A stretch of 40,819 nt of DNA from Cyanobacteria bacterium REEB417. GTDB taxonomy: Bacteria > Cyanobacteriota > Cyanobacteriia > PCC-6307 > Cyanobiaceae. Under the pieces are notes generated by a model. It was not told the origin of the DNA. It was given only the letters and a program-made list of their open reading frames with translations, and did no database searches. Location: contig JAGWVJ010000014.1 in assembly GCA_018970945.1 (NCBI GenBank), positions 1-40,819 on the forward strand. The letters are read 5' to 3'. Positions 1-11,485 of this stretch are shown in pieces. The stretch's first letter is position 1. Each line of letters begins with the position of its first letter. The position numbers were made by a program, and so were the translations under genes.

Positions 1-1
1 C

Positions 2-2365
<2,364 letters not shown>

Positions 2366-2377
2366 GCCACCGCTGCC

Positions 2378-3523
2378 ATGCCCCCTGCAACGGCCTCAGG
2401 CGCCCACCTCTGGATCGCCAACACCGTCGCCGACCTGATTCAGGGCGACATCAACGAACACCTGCCGCTGGAGCGCATTCCGCTGCAGGGTGATGTGCTG
2501 GGCCTGGGAACCACCACCAGTGTCGACAACGGTGAGCTCACCTTTCTGCGCAACCCGAGCGGCGACACCACGATCTGGAAATGCCAGGCCAGTGATGCCG
2601 GCATTCGGCCCCTCCAGCCGGGAGACGGCAGCGGCCATTTCCCCTATGTGTGCTTCAGCGGTGATGTCTCAGCCCAGAAGGTGCTGATCGACCCTGCCGA
2701 GCTCGGAGCTCCGGCAGGGCGGGAGCTGCAGGAGCTCGTGGCCGAAGCGATCACCCTGCTGCAGGTCCAGGGGCGTCTGCCGGCTGCACCGATCTACGGC
2801 CTGCGACTCGAAGTGGAATGGCAGTCGCTGGTGATCACCGTGGCCTCCAAACTGTGCATGGGCCAGCAGCGGCGCAATGCCGCCATCGCCACCAATGCCC
2901 CTGGCGATGGCACCGCCAACCGCAGCATCTATGACCTGCTGCAGCACTACCGCCTTGGCGAGGCAGCGTCGGGCGACCCTGAGGATCCAATCCGCTACCT
3001 GGGCCGCTCGCTTCATTGGGATTGCTGCGGTTTCTACGACACCGATCCCAGCAGCGGCAGGGTGACCGTGCCCCAGGGTGACGACCACCTGCATCTGCAT
3101 GGCTGCAGCGTCGATCTGCGCCATGGCGGCCATCTGCACCATGGCCACCCCGGCACCCTGCTGAAGGCGGTGCGACGCTTCGCGATCTACCCCCTGCAAC
3201 ACCTGCACTGGCTTGGCAGCGATCTGGCCATCGAGAACCTGCGGTACAGCGGTGGAGCCGTGGTGTTCGACGTGTTCAACCACGGTGCCATGGATGTGAG
3301 CGATGTCGGCGTCGCCGTGGTGATCGACGACCGCTACTCAGACCATCGCTACCTGCGCCTGCCGTGGTTGGCCGCCGGCGCCAGCGAACAGTTCAGCCTG
3401 CCATTGGCTCTGGCCCCGGGGCAGCATCACCTTGAGGTGATCGCGGATCCCCAGCGTCAGATCCTTGAGACGGCCGCGGCCCAGTGCAACAACCGGGCCA
3501 GCCTGACCATGGAGATCGCCTGA
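2378..3523 (+). CDS. Hypothetical protein with C-terminal CARDB-like domain and His-rich loop
   Basis: 381-residue protein 12 bases after gyrA, probably co-transcribed with it. I do not recognise the N-terminal two thirds. The last 85 or so residues (FDVFNHGAMDVSDVGVAVVI, then an SEQFSLPLALAPGQHHLEV-like strand and a closing NNRASLTMEI) look like a CARDB-type beta-sandwich, a domain usually found in adhesion or envelope proteins. Residues about 237-259 contain around eight histidines and one cysteine (HLHLHGC, then HGGHLHHGH), a possible metal site. I see no signal peptide or membrane segment, so a cytoplasmic protein is as likely as an exported one. The ATG at 2378 lacks a clear ribosome-binding site. 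It converges on the pLGIC gene with a 9-base gap. Confidence 0.7.
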   Translation: MPPATASGAHLWIANTVADLIQGDINEHLPLERIPLQGDVLGLGTTTSVDNGELTFLRNPSGDTTIWKCQASDAGIRPLQPGDGSGHFPYVCFSGDVSAQKVLIDPAELGAPAGRELQELVAEAITLLQVQGRLPAAPIYGLRLEVEWQSLVITVASKLCMGQQRRNAAIATNAPGDGTANRSIYDLLQHYRLGEAASGDPEDPIRYLGRSLHWDCCGFYDTDPSSGRVTVPQGDDHLHLHGCSVDLRHGGHLHHGHPGTLLKAVRRFAIYPLQHLHWLGSDLAIENLRYSGGAVVFDVFNHGAMDVSDVGVAVVIDDRYSDHRYLRLPWLAAGASEQFSLPLALAPGQHHLEVIADPQRQILETAAAQCNNRASLTMEIA

Positions 3524-3532
3524 TCCCAGGGC

Positions 3533-4579
3533 TCAGCGCTGGCCCCAGGCCCAGACAACCAGGGCGCCATAGCCCGACAGGCTGACCAGTTGCAGGCCCA
3601 GTTCGAGGCGGTCGATGCGGCGCTCGATGGCGGCAAAGCGGGCCGGCTCCAGCCGTTGCATCAGGTTGGCGCACCAGATGAATTCGCAGAACATCAACAG
3701 GGTCACGCAATAGGAGAAGGCATAGAGACTGTCGAGCACCGTGAGATAGGGCAAGGACGGCAGCGAATCGCGATAGGCCTGCTGCATGAACACCAGGGTC
3801 AGCAGGATCACCGGAGGAATCGCCAGCCGTTCGGAGCCGTAGCTGGCCCGCAGATTGGGGGTCAGCAACAGCAGCACCATGGCGATCGAGAGGGGCAGCA
3901 GCCACTTGACCAGTGCAGCCCAGCCGATCGGGTCGTAGACCAGCTCCATCTCCACCGTGGACTCGGGGCTCGAACCCCCGTTGAGCAGACGCCAGCTGCG
4001 CAGGCGGTAGCCATTCATGTTGGTTCTCTGGCTGACGCTGGAGTCCGGGCTGTCGGCCCTCAGCGTGAACGTTGGCAGCGCTGCAGCTGCCGGAGGCACC
4101 GTCGTGTCATACGGATAGGCGTGTATCGCACCGGTGGCCCCTGCAGCAGGCTCGAGTTCCAGCCTCAGGGGCAGGACACCAAAGGGATACCCCCTGAAGT
4201 CGATCTCATCGGAATAGAAACGCCCGTTGAAGCGATAGTCGCGGGCGAGCCGGGAGTCCACCTGCACCGGGCCCCCGATGGGCTCAAGCAGGGAGTTCCA
4301 TGGTTCCACCAGATTGCTGAAGCGCAGCAGCTCGATCGGATCCAGGCCCGCCGCCAACCACTGCCGCATGACGGCCGCAGGAGCCGCGACCCGCAGTTTG
4401 CCCTCGATGCTGTAGGTCTTGTCGCGGGCAGAAAACTGGTAGACGTTGCCCACGGTGACGGCGACATCGATGGGCACCGGTGGCTCGGCAGCCAGCGCCG
4501 GGCTTGGCCATGACACCAACGGCAACCACAGGGCCGTGGTGATCAGGGCAGCCAGCAGCCAGCGAGCAAGCGCGCCCAT
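3533..4579 (-). CDS. Pentameric ligand-gated ion channel (Cys-loop family) homologue
   Basis: 348 residues from the ATG at 4579. A signal peptide runs about 1-31 (LLAALITTALWLPLVSW, ending ALAAEPP). A beta-sandwich extracellular domain follows, with FSARDKTYSIEGKLRV matching the first strands and DEIDFRGYPFGVLPLRLEL matching the conserved Pro-loop region (DFRRYPFD in Gloeobacter GLIC). Four membrane spans follow: M1 (WLLPLSIAMVLLLL), pore-lining M2 (LAIPPVILLTLVFMQQAY), an M2-M3 loop LPSLPYLT close to the GLIC LPKTPYMT, M3 (LYAFSYCVTLLMFCEFIW) and a C-terminal M4. The disulphide-forming loop cysteines of animal receptors are absent, as in other bacterial members. Ligand and ion selectivity cannot be read. 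It is divergent from crtL with a 15-base gap. The family call is quite secure; channel activity is inferred. Confidence 0.82.
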   Translation of the reverse strand: MGALARWLLAALITTALWLPLVSWPSPALAAEPPVPIDVAVTVGNVYQFSARDKTYSIEGKLRVAAPAAVMRQWLAAGLDPIELLRFSNLVEPWNSLLEPIGGPVQVDSRLARDYRFNGRFYSDEIDFRGYPFGVLPLRLELEPAAGATGAIHAYPYDTTVPPAAAALPTFTLRADSPDSSVSQRTNMNGYRLRSWRLLNGGSSPESTVEMELVYDPIGWAALVKWLLPLSIAMVLLLLTPNLRASYGSERLAIPPVILLTLVFMQQAYRDSLPSLPYLTVLDSLYAFSYCVTLLMFCEFIWCANLMQRLEPARFAAIERRIDRLELGLQLVSLSGYGALVVWAWGQR

Positions 4580-4594
4580 CGCCCGTGATGCAGG

Positions 4595-5848
4595 ATGACT
4601 CCACACCGTACCGGCGAGATGACGACGGATGTGCTGGTGCTGGGGGGTGGCCCCGCCGCCCTGTGCATCGCTGCAGCCCTCAGCGAGGAGGGGCTGCGGG
4701 TCGATCTGCTGTCGGCGCAGGATCCCCGCACCCCCTGGCCCAACACCTACGGGATCTGGTGTCCGGAGGTGGAGCGACTCGGTCTGGGGCACCTGCTGAG
4801 CCACCGCTGGGAGCGCAGTGTCAGTCACTTCGGCGCCGGGGGCAACGATGATGGCGTACGCGAGCATGGACTCGCCTATGGATTGCTCGATCGCGGCAGG
4901 CTGCAACAGCACTGGCTCACGGCGCTGGAGAGCGCGGGCCAGCGCTGCCTGATCGGCAAGGCCCTGGGTGTGGATCAGCAGAACGGGAAGCTGCGGGTGC
5001 ACTGCAGCGCTGACCGGCAGTTGGGCGCACGCCTGGTGGTGGATGCCACGGGCCATCATCCCGCCCTGATCAGCCAGCGGCCCTCGGCCGCTGTGGCGGG
5101 GCAGGCGGCCTACGGAATCGTGGGGACCTTCCAACGCCCACCCATCGAGCCCGGCACGTTCGTGTTCATGGATTTCCGCTGCGACCACCTCAGCGCCGAG
5201 CAACGGCAGCAGCCGCCCACCTTTCTTTATGCGATGGACCTGGGTGCGGGGCGGTTTTTTGTGGAGGAGACGTCGTTGGCCCTGGCGCCGCCCGTGCCCT
5301 ACGCCCGGCTCAGGCAACGGCTGCTTCAGCGCCTGGCGCACCGCGGGGCAGAGCCGATCGCGATCGAGCACGAGGAGTTCTGCCTGTTTCCCATGAATCC
5401 ACCCCTGCCGGCGCTGCCTCAGGCCGTCGCCGGCTTCGGTGGTGCCGCCGGCATGGTGCATCCGGCGTCGGGCTACATGGTGGGGTCGCTGTTGCGCCGG
5501 GCCCCGGTCATGGCCAGGGCCATCGCCAGCGGCGTCCACGCTGGCACCCTCGACAGTGCAGTCCTAACCCGCCTGGCCTGGCAGGCGCTGTGGCCCGCCG
5601 AAGAACGGCTCAAGCGGGAGTTCTACCGCTTTGGGCTCAGCAAGTTGATGGGATTTGACGAGACCCGGCTGCGGCGTCACTTCGCCGCCTTCTTTGCACT
5701 GCCCGAGCCGCTCTGGTTTGGCTTCTTGACCAACACCCTGGGCCTGAGCGACCTGGGCGGGGCCATGGTGCGTCTGTTTGCCCTGGCCCCCTGGGACGTG
5801 CGCGCCGGCCTGCTGCTGCCAGCGCAGGAGGCGCCTGGCGATGGCTGA
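4595..5848 (+). CDS. crtL: Lycopene cyclase, CrtL type
   Basis: 417-residue flavoprotein that closes the ionone rings of lycopene in carotenoid synthesis. The N-terminal dinucleotide-binding motif VLVLGGGPAALCIA sits at about residues 11-24. The plant-type signatures PNTYGIWCPEVE, FVFMDFR, LYAMDLGAGRFFVEETSLA and GGAAGMVHPASGYMVGSLLR follow in the family order. Whether it makes beta or epsilon rings cannot be decided from sequence alone. The ATG at 4619 (MTTDVLVLGGG) is an alternative start that would drop eight residues. The stop overlaps the next gene's start by 8 bases (5841-5848), which suggests coupled translation with the SDF-SBP transporter. Confidence 0.93.
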   Translation: MTPHRTGEMTTDVLVLGGGPAALCIAAALSEEGLRVDLLSAQDPRTPWPNTYGIWCPEVERLGLGHLLSHRWERSVSHFGAGGNDDGVREHGLAYGLLDRGRLQQHWLTALESAGQRCLIGKALGVDQQNGKLRVHCSADRQLGARLVVDATGHHPALISQRPSAAVAGQAAYGIVGTFQRPPIEPGTFVFMDFRCDHLSAEQRQQPPTFLYAMDLGAGRFFVEETSLALAPPVPYARLRQRLLQRLAHRGAEPIAIEHEEFCLFPMNPPLPALPQAVAGFGGAAGMVHPASGYMVGSLLRRAPVMARAIASGVHAGTLDSAVLTRLAWQALWPAEERLKREFYRFGLSKLMGFDETRLRRHFAAFFALPEPLWFGFLTNTLGLSDLGGAMVRLFALAPWDVRAGLLLPAQEAPGDG

Positions 5849-8015
5849 GCCGCTTCGGCGGATGCTGGGGCTGTGGCCACGGCAGATCGGCAACCAGTGC
5901 CTGTTGATGCTGGCCGCCGGCACCGTGCTCGGCCTGGTGGCTCCGGAGCTGACGGGCTGGCTGCAACCGCTGGCGACCCTGTTTCTGCAGGCCTCCCAGA
6001 TCGTGGTGATGCCTTACCTGATCTGTGAACTGATCGTGGGATTCGGCCAGCTCAGGCCAGGCTCCCTGGGCCAGCTGGCCCGCCGCGGCGGGTTTGTGCT
6101 GCTCGGGTTGTGGGCCGTGGCCGCCGTGCTGGTGGTGGCCACGCCCCTATGCCTGCCGCCACTGGTGACCTCGGAGTTTTTCCATACCGGTCTGTTTGAG
6201 CGCAATGAGCCCATCGACCTGCTGACCACCTACCTGCCCGACAACATCTTCGGAGCCCTGGCAGCCGACAATTTTCCTGCTGTGGTGCTGTTCAGCTGCG
6301 TGCTCGGGGTGCTGCTGCAGAGCATCGACAGCAAGCAGGCGCTGCTCGACCCGCTGCAGGTGATCCGAACCCTGGTGGGCCGGCTCAACAAACTGGTGGT
6401 GCGCCTGATCCCCTACGGCATCTTTGCCCTGATGGCGATCAACGTCGCTCGGTTCGATGGCGACCAACTGATCCGCATGCAGGGGTTCCTGGTGCTGTGC
6501 CTGCTCAGCTTCATTCTGCTGAGCCTGGCCTGTGCCCTGAGCGTCATCAGCCTGACGCCCCTGGGGCTGGGGGCGCTGTGGCGGATCGTGAAAGGCCCCC
6601 TGGCCCTCACCGCCAGCAGCACCAACCTGCTCATCGCCCTGCCGATGCTGGTCAGCAACCTGCAGGAGATGCTGCCGCCGGCCCTGGAGCAGGCCTCGGG
6701 CCGCGCGCTCGCCCCCGAGCGCAGCGCCCAGAGCGGGGATGAGCTGGCCCCGCTGGTGTCGCTTGGGTACGCGCTGCCAACCCTGGGGCAGGTGGCCACG
6801 TTGGTGTTCATCCCGTTTGCGGCCTGGTATGTCGATCAGGCCCTTGAACCACAGGAAACGGCCACGATGCTGCTGAGCGCCATCCCGAGCGCGGTGTCAG
6901 GCGTCAAGGCTGTGGTGCGGCAGGAGCTGCTGCACCTGGGCCTGCCGATCGATCTGCTCCAGCTCGTCTACATCAACGGCGAATGGCTCTACCGCTTTGA
7001 AAAGGTGCTCTCACTCGAGGGGCTGGTGGTGCTGGCGGTGCTGGTCTATGCCCATGGGGTGGGCCTGTGGCGACCGCGGCCCGCCGTGGCCCTGGCGGGT
7101 ACCGCCCTGGTGCTCGCCGTTGGCAGCGTCATGGGACTGGGCAGCCGAGCCGGCCTGACCGCCGCCCTCAAGGACGCCTACCGCAACGACGACCGGCTGT
7201 TGCGTCTGGAGTCCCTCCACAGGGGTACCCGTCCAACCGAGGTATCGGGTGCCCAGCCGATCGAGGCCGTCAGCCTGGCGGCGATCCAGCGGCGTGGTGT
7301 GCTGCGGGTGGGATTGCGGAGCGATGGTCTGCCCTGGGCCTACCGCAACAGCAGCGGCGCGCTGGTGGGGTTCGACGTCGACCTGCTCCAGACCTTGGCG
7401 GCCAACCTCGCTGTGCGACTGGAGCTGCAACAGGCACCGCTGGAGTTCCTCGAGCGCTGGCTGAATGAGGGGCGGCTGGATCTGCTGGCCGGCGGAATCC
7501 AGACCAGTCCTGGGCGGGCCACCCGCTTCGAACTCAGCCGCAGCTTCCTGACGGTGCATCTGGCCCTGGTGGTTCCCGATGCCAAGGTCAGACTGCTGCA
7601 GGGCGGCCGGGCCGGAGCACTGGGCCGTCCGGTGGTTCTGGCGGTGCCAGACCGCGAGATCCTCAGCCCGGGACTTGAGGAGCAACTGGGCCGCTATCTG
7701 GCCGATGGCCAGGGCAACGTGCAGGTGGTGCTCCAACCGATCGCGTCTGAACGGGCCTTCTTTTCACCGCAAGGGCAACGCAACTTTGACGGGTTGCTGA
7801 CCACCGCCGAATCGGGTGCTGCCTGGGCCGTGCTGCACCCCCGCACCTCGTTGATCACACCGTTCAGCAACAACGTCAGCTCCGAACTGGTCTGGCTGAT
7901 CGGTGGCAAGGACGCCAGCCTGCGCCGCTACATCAACGGCTGGCTCAGCCGCGAATTGGCCCAGGGGGGCATCCAGCAGCTCTTCCAGCACTGGATCCTG
8001 ATGAAGGACTCATGA
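5841..8015 (+). CDS. Fusion of SDF-type symporter with periplasmic amino-acid-binding protein (SBP family 3)
   Basis: 724 residues from the ATG at 5841, chosen because the symporter N-terminus begins there (MAEPLRRMLGLWPRQIG). Residues 1 to about 435 are a dicarboxylate/amino-acid:cation symporter (SDF, GltP/DctA fold): MPYLICELIVGFGQL, YLPDNIFGALAADNFPAVVL, RLIPYGIFALMAI and an HP1-like TASSTNLLIALPML. The TM7 signature NMDGT is not evident; LPTLGQVATLVF lies there. The usual TM8 Asp/Arg/Asn pattern also looks replaced (YINGEWLYRFEKV). After a last membrane span (about 414-435), residues about 478-724 form an SBP_bac_3 domain (RGVLRVGLRSDGLPWAYRN, GALVGFDVDLLQTLA, RLDLLAGGIQTSPGRATRFE), presumably periplasmic. 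Substrate unknown; a polar amino acid or dicarboxylate is a guess. Its 3' end overlaps the GH57 gene by 6 bases. Confidence 0.85.
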   Translation: MAEPLRRMLGLWPRQIGNQCLLMLAAGTVLGLVAPELTGWLQPLATLFLQASQIVVMPYLICELIVGFGQLRPGSLGQLARRGGFVLLGLWAVAAVLVVATPLCLPPLVTSEFFHTGLFERNEPIDLLTTYLPDNIFGALAADNFPAVVLFSCVLGVLLQSIDSKQALLDPLQVIRTLVGRLNKLVVRLIPYGIFALMAINVARFDGDQLIRMQGFLVLCLLSFILLSLACALSVISLTPLGLGALWRIVKGPLALTASSTNLLIALPMLVSNLQEMLPPALEQASGRALAPERSAQSGDELAPLVSLGYALPTLGQVATLVFIPFAAWYVDQALEPQETATMLLSAIPSAVSGVKAVVRQELLHLGLPIDLLQLVYINGEWLYRFEKVLSLEGLVVLAVLVYAHGVGLWRPRPAVALAGTALVLAVGSVMGLGSRAGLTAALKDAYRNDDRLLRLESLHRGTRPTEVSGAQPIEAVSLAAIQRRGVLRVGLRSDGLPWAYRNSSGALVGFDVDLLQTLAANLAVRLELQQAPLEFLERWLNEGRLDLLAGGIQTSPGRATRFELSRSFLTVHLALVVPDAKVRLLQGGRAGALGRPVVLAVPDREILSPGLEEQLGRYLADGQGNVQVVLQPIASERAFFSPQGQRNFDGLLTTAESGAAWAVLHPRTSLITPFSNNVSSELVWLIGGKDASLRRYINGWLSRELAQGGIQQLFQHWILMKDS

Positions 8016-9575
8016 ACGGCTGACCCAGTCAGCCGCGTTCAGCAACGGGAACAGACCGTCTTCTCTGCTGATCGCCTCGAGCCAGCCCTCGGGCAGGGGG
8101 GTGCCGCTGTTGATGGCATCCATCAACCGCCAGAAGCGATCGAGGTGGCGCTCGATGCGCTCCCGGGCCAGGTCGGTGGTGGTGCCGGCCTTGAGAATGA
8201 AACTCCAGTCGGAGCTCTGGGCCAGCAGCAGTTCACGGCCGGCCTGGGTGAGCAGCTCGCGCTGGGCCGCACTGCCGACGCCGCGGTTGACGCGCCGCAC
8301 CATGGCCGCCGAAGCGCGCTGCCATTCGATCACCACCCAGGCGTTGCTGTCGTTGAGCCAGTAGTCGTGATACCCCCCCTGGCCCCAGCTGCTGGGGGAG
8401 GGACGGCACACCTGCAGCGGCTGGTCCACGGCCAGTACGGCGCGCAGGTGGGTGAAAGTCAGGCCGAGTCCCGGCGCCTGCCGAAACAGCTCCGCCAGAA
8501 ACTGAGGGCCCTCAAACCACCAGTGACCGAACAGCTCCGCATCAAACGGTGCCACCAGCAGCGGGGCCCGCTCCATCACCCCCGTGAGGCTCTGCAGTTC
8601 GGCGAGCCGGCCCTGCAGATAGTGCTGGGCATCGGCAGCGACGCTGGCACGGGCCGCCGCCGGGTCATAGGGCTGCTTCTGATCGAGCGGAGCGGCCTGA
8701 CTGGTGACCCGGTGCAGCTTCAGGCCCAGGGGGCGACGGCTGGTGATGCCGGCTTCGGCCAGCAGGGCCTCGGGCAGATCCCAGCCCAGGTCACGGTGAA
8801 ATTCCCGGTAGGAAGCGTGACCGGGATAACCATCACGGGCGCTCCAGACCGGCAGCGTCGAGGTGCTGTCACGACCGAAGAACGCCACCCCCGACGGCGA
8901 ACAGATCGGCGCGTAAACGCCATAGCGGGGCCGGGGCAGGGCATGGAGCAGGCCATGGCCATCGAGAATCGAGTAGCGCAGACCAGACGCCAGCAGCTGC
9001 TGGTCAAGCTCTTCGTAATAAGCACACTCGGGCAACCAGATGCCGAGGGGACGCTCGCCCAGCAGCCGTTCGTGCTCGCGCACGGCCGTGAACAGCTGGG
9101 CCCGCACCGCCTCAGGGGTGTGGCGCAGCAGGGGCAGGTAGCCGTGGGTGGCTCCGCAAGTGATCAGATCCAGCACCCCGAGGTGCTGCAGCCGGGCAAA
9201 CCGGGGGATCAGACGGCCATCAAGGGCACGCCACTGCTCCAGGGTGTGGCGCAGTTGTGCAGCCAGGGCCAGTGCGGCCGGCTGTTGGTCGGCCGCGGCG
9301 TGGGGCAGGAGCTCCAGACGGCGCTCGAGCCAGGGCACAAAGCGATGGTTCAGGCCCGCGTCGCTGAGCAGCGACAGCAGGGTGGGCGACAACCCCAGGG
9401 TCAGACGAGGGGTCTGGGCAGGATCGGCGGCGGCCGCTTCGAGCACCACCAGCAGGGGCAGATAGCACTCCTGCAGGGCCTGGAAATACCAGTCTTCCTC
9501 CAGTGAACCGGGCGCACTGGAGCGCACATAGGGAAGATGCGCATGAAGCACCAGGGCCAGGTCACCAGCGGCCAT
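8010..9575 (-). CDS. GH57 family alpha-glucan branching-type enzyme (DUF1957)
   Basis: 521 residues from the ATG at 9575 ([18 protein letters not shown]); the frame stays open a further 33 bases upstream but family similarity begins here. GH57 motifs are visible in order: HAHLPYV (His11, His13), the nucleophile region GIWLPECAY with Glu183, and the acid/base region [15 protein letters not shown] with Asp345. The C-terminal third has the DUF1957 pattern ([40 protein letters not shown]) typical of GH57 1,4-alpha-glucan branching enzymes, so a role in glycogen structure is likely. Branching rather than amylase activity is inferred from that C-terminal domain. Convergent with the SDF-SBP gene and divergent from leuA. 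Confidence 0.9.
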   Translation of the reverse strand: MAAGDLALVLHAHLPYVRSSAPGSLEEDWYFQALQECYLPLLVVLEAAAADPAQTPRLTLGLSPTLLSLLSDAGLNHRFVPWLERRLELLPHAAADQQPAALALAAQLRHTLEQWRALDGRLIPRFARLQHLGVLDLITCGATHGYLPLLRHTPEAVRAQLFTAVREHERLLGERPLGIWLPECAYYEELDQQLLASGLRYSILDGHGLLHALPRPRYGVYAPICSPSGVAFFGRDSTSTLPVWSARDGYPGHASYREFHRDLGWDLPEALLAEAGITSRRPLGLKLHRVTSQAAPLDQKQPYDPAAARASVAADAQHYLQGRLAELQSLTGVMERAPLLVAPFDAELFGHWWFEGPQFLAELFRQAPGLGLTFTHLRAVLAVDQPLQVCRPSPSSWGQGGYHDYWLNDSNAWVVIEWQRASAAMVRRVNRGVGSAAQRELLTQAGRELLLAQSSDWSFILKAGTTTDLARERIERHLDRFWRLMDAINSGTPLPEGWLEAISREDGLFPLLNAADWVSRS

Positions 9576-9697
9576 GGGCTTCGCGCGGTCACTGCAGTGT
9601 AGAGGCAATGCCAGGGGACCCCAGCCGGGCAGAACCCGCCGCCATAGACTGGAGGCAACTCATACTCGCTCCGCATAAGGAAGCAGGGAAGCTGACC

Positions 9698-11341
9698 ATG
9701 GCCCGCGATCCAGGCCGCGTTCTGATCTTTGACACCACCCTGCGCGATGGCGAACAGTCGCCGGGCGCCAGCCTGAACCTGGAGGAGAAGCTGGCCATCG
9801 CCCAGCAGCTGGCGCGCTTGGGGGTCGACATCATCGAGGCCGGCTTCCCCTTTGCCAGCCCCGGCGATTTCAATGCCGTGCAACGCATCGCCGCAACGGT
9901 CGGCACTCCCGACGGTCCGGTGATCTGCGGCCTGGCCCGCGCTGCCGCAGGCGACATCAGGGCCTGCGCCGATGCCGTTGGCCCGGCCGCCAACAAACGC
10001 ATCCACACCTTCATCGCCACCAGCGACATTCACCTGGAGCACAAGCTGCGCAAGAGCCGCGCCGAGGTGCTGCAGATCGCTGCCGAGATGGTCGCTTACG
10101 CCCGCTCGCTGGTGAACGACGTCGAGTTCAGCTGCGAAGACGCAGGCCGCAGCGACCCCGACTTCATGTACCAGGTGATCGAGGCCGCCATCGGGGCCGG
10201 CGCCACCACCGTGAACATCCCCGACACCGTCGGCTATGCAACCCCTGCTGAATTTGGCGAACTGATCGCCGGCATCAACGCCCACGTGCCCAACATCGAC
10301 CAGGCGGTGATCTCGGTGCATGGCCACAACGACCTGGGCCTGGCCGTGGCCAACTTTCTGGAGGCGGTCAAGAACGGCGCCCGCCAGCTCGAGTGCACGA
10401 TCAATGGCATCGGCGAGCGGGCCGGCAACGCCTCGCTCGAAGAACTGGTGATGGCCCTGCATGTGCGGCGCAGCTACTACAACCCGTTTTTGGGAAGGCC
10501 CGCGGACAGCAGCGAACCCCTCACCGGCGTGCGCACCGAAGAGATCACCAAGACCTCGCGCCTGGTGAGCAACCTCACCGGCATGGTGGTGCAGCCCAAC
10601 AAGGCGATCGTGGGCGCCAACGCCTTCGCCCACGAGAGCGGCATTCACCAGGACGGGGTGCTCAAGAACCGCCTCACCTACGAAATCATCGACGCCCGCA
10701 CCGTGGGCCTGGCCGACAACCGCATTTCGCTGGGCAAGCTGAGCGGCCGCAGCGCCTTTCGGGCGCGGCTCGAGGAGCTGGGCTACCAGCTCGAGCGCGA
10801 CGACCTCGATGACGCCTTTGCCCGCTTCAAAGAACTGGCCGATCGCAAACGCGAGATCAGCGACCGCGATCTCGAAGCCATTGTCAGCGAGCAGGTGCAG
10901 CAGTCCGATGGGGCCTGCTTCAGCCTCAGGAGCGTGCAGGTGAGCTGCGGCACCGGCCTGCAGCCCACCGCCACCATCACTCTGGCGGGCGCCGATGGTG
11001 CTGAGCTCACCGAAGCGGCCATCGGCACCGGCCCGGTGGACGCGGTCTGTCAGGCCCTCAACCGCCTGGCCCAGGTGCCCAACGAGCTGGTGGAATTCAG
11101 CGTCAAGAGCGTTACAGAGGGCATCGACGCCATGGGCGAGGTGACCATCCGGCTGCGGGCCGGCGGCGTGCTCTATTCGGGGCATGCAGCCGACACCGAC
11201 ATCGTCGTGGCGTCGGCCCAGGCCTTCGTGAACGCCCTCAACCGACTGATCGCCGGCGGCCGCAGCCAGGCTCTGCACCCGCAGAAGGGGCCCCTACCAG
11301 TGCTGGGCGACATGCCCCTGGCTGAGCGCCCCCGGGTCTGA
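9698..11341 (+). CDS. leuA: 2-isopropylmalate synthase
   Basis: 547 residues; condenses 2-oxoisovalerate with acetyl-CoA in the first committed step of leucine synthesis. The start at 9698 is favoured by a purine-rich AAGGAAGCAGGGA tract upstream and by the family N-terminus [20 protein letters not shown]. The DRE-TIM barrel shows [57 protein letters not shown] (metal-binding HxH type) and [14 protein letters not shown]. The C-terminal leucine-sensing domain begins around residue 400, with [16 protein letters not shown] and [18 protein letters not shown]. Full length, ordinary codon use. Confidence 0.97.
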   Translation: MARDPGRVLIFDTTLRDGEQSPGASLNLEEKLAIAQQLARLGVDIIEAGFPFASPGDFNAVQRIAATVGTPDGPVICGLARAAAGDIRACADAVGPAANKRIHTFIATSDIHLEHKLRKSRAEVLQIAAEMVAYARSLVNDVEFSCEDAGRSDPDFMYQVIEAAIGAGATTVNIPDTVGYATPAEFGELIAGINAHVPNIDQAVISVHGHNDLGLAVANFLEAVKNGARQLECTINGIGERAGNASLEELVMALHVRRSYYNPFLGRPADSSEPLTGVRTEEITKTSRLVSNLTGMVVQPNKAIVGANAFAHESGIHQDGVLKNRLTYEIIDARTVGLADNRISLGKLSGRSAFRARLEELGYQLERDDLDDAFARFKELADRKREISDRDLEAIVSEQVQQSDGACFSLRSVQVSCGTGLQPTATITLAGADGAELTEAAIGTGPVDAVCQALNRLAQVPNELVEFSVKSVTEGIDAMGEVTIRLRAGGVLYSGHAADTDIVVASAQAFVNALNRLIAGGRSQALHPQKGPLPVLGDMPLAERPRV

Positions 11342-11369
11342 TCCCATCGCCCCGGGACCTGGCCAGGAC

Positions 11370-11412
11370 TTGGGGGCAAGGGAGACTGACGCCACTCCCA
11401 TGAGCCCCCCAA
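11370..11412 (+). terminator. Imperfect hairpin downstream of leuA, possible terminator
   Basis: TTGGGGGC (11370-11377) pairs with GCCCCCCAA (11404-11412) with one extra C, and inside it GGGAG (11380-11384) pairs with CTCCC (11395-11399) around a 10-base loop. It begins 28 bases after the leuA stop. No U tract follows, so factor-independent termination is not proven; a stabilising 3' structure is equally possible. Confidence 0.4.
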
Positions 11413-11485
11413 CCTGAGCCCGAGCCTCCCGAGGCACCGATGGCTCGCACACGGCACCCAGGCACAGAGCATCCAAATCCTGGAG

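Noticed and set aside
4580-5539. N-terminal extension of the pLGIC frame across crtL
   Set aside because: The frame is open by chance; the signal peptide begins at the 4579 ATG and the upstream part lies antisense to crtL.
9401-11278. 625-codon minus-strand open frame opposite leuA
   Set aside because: Shadow of leuA in GC-rich DNA; the product has no recognisable motif and leuA is complete on the other strand.
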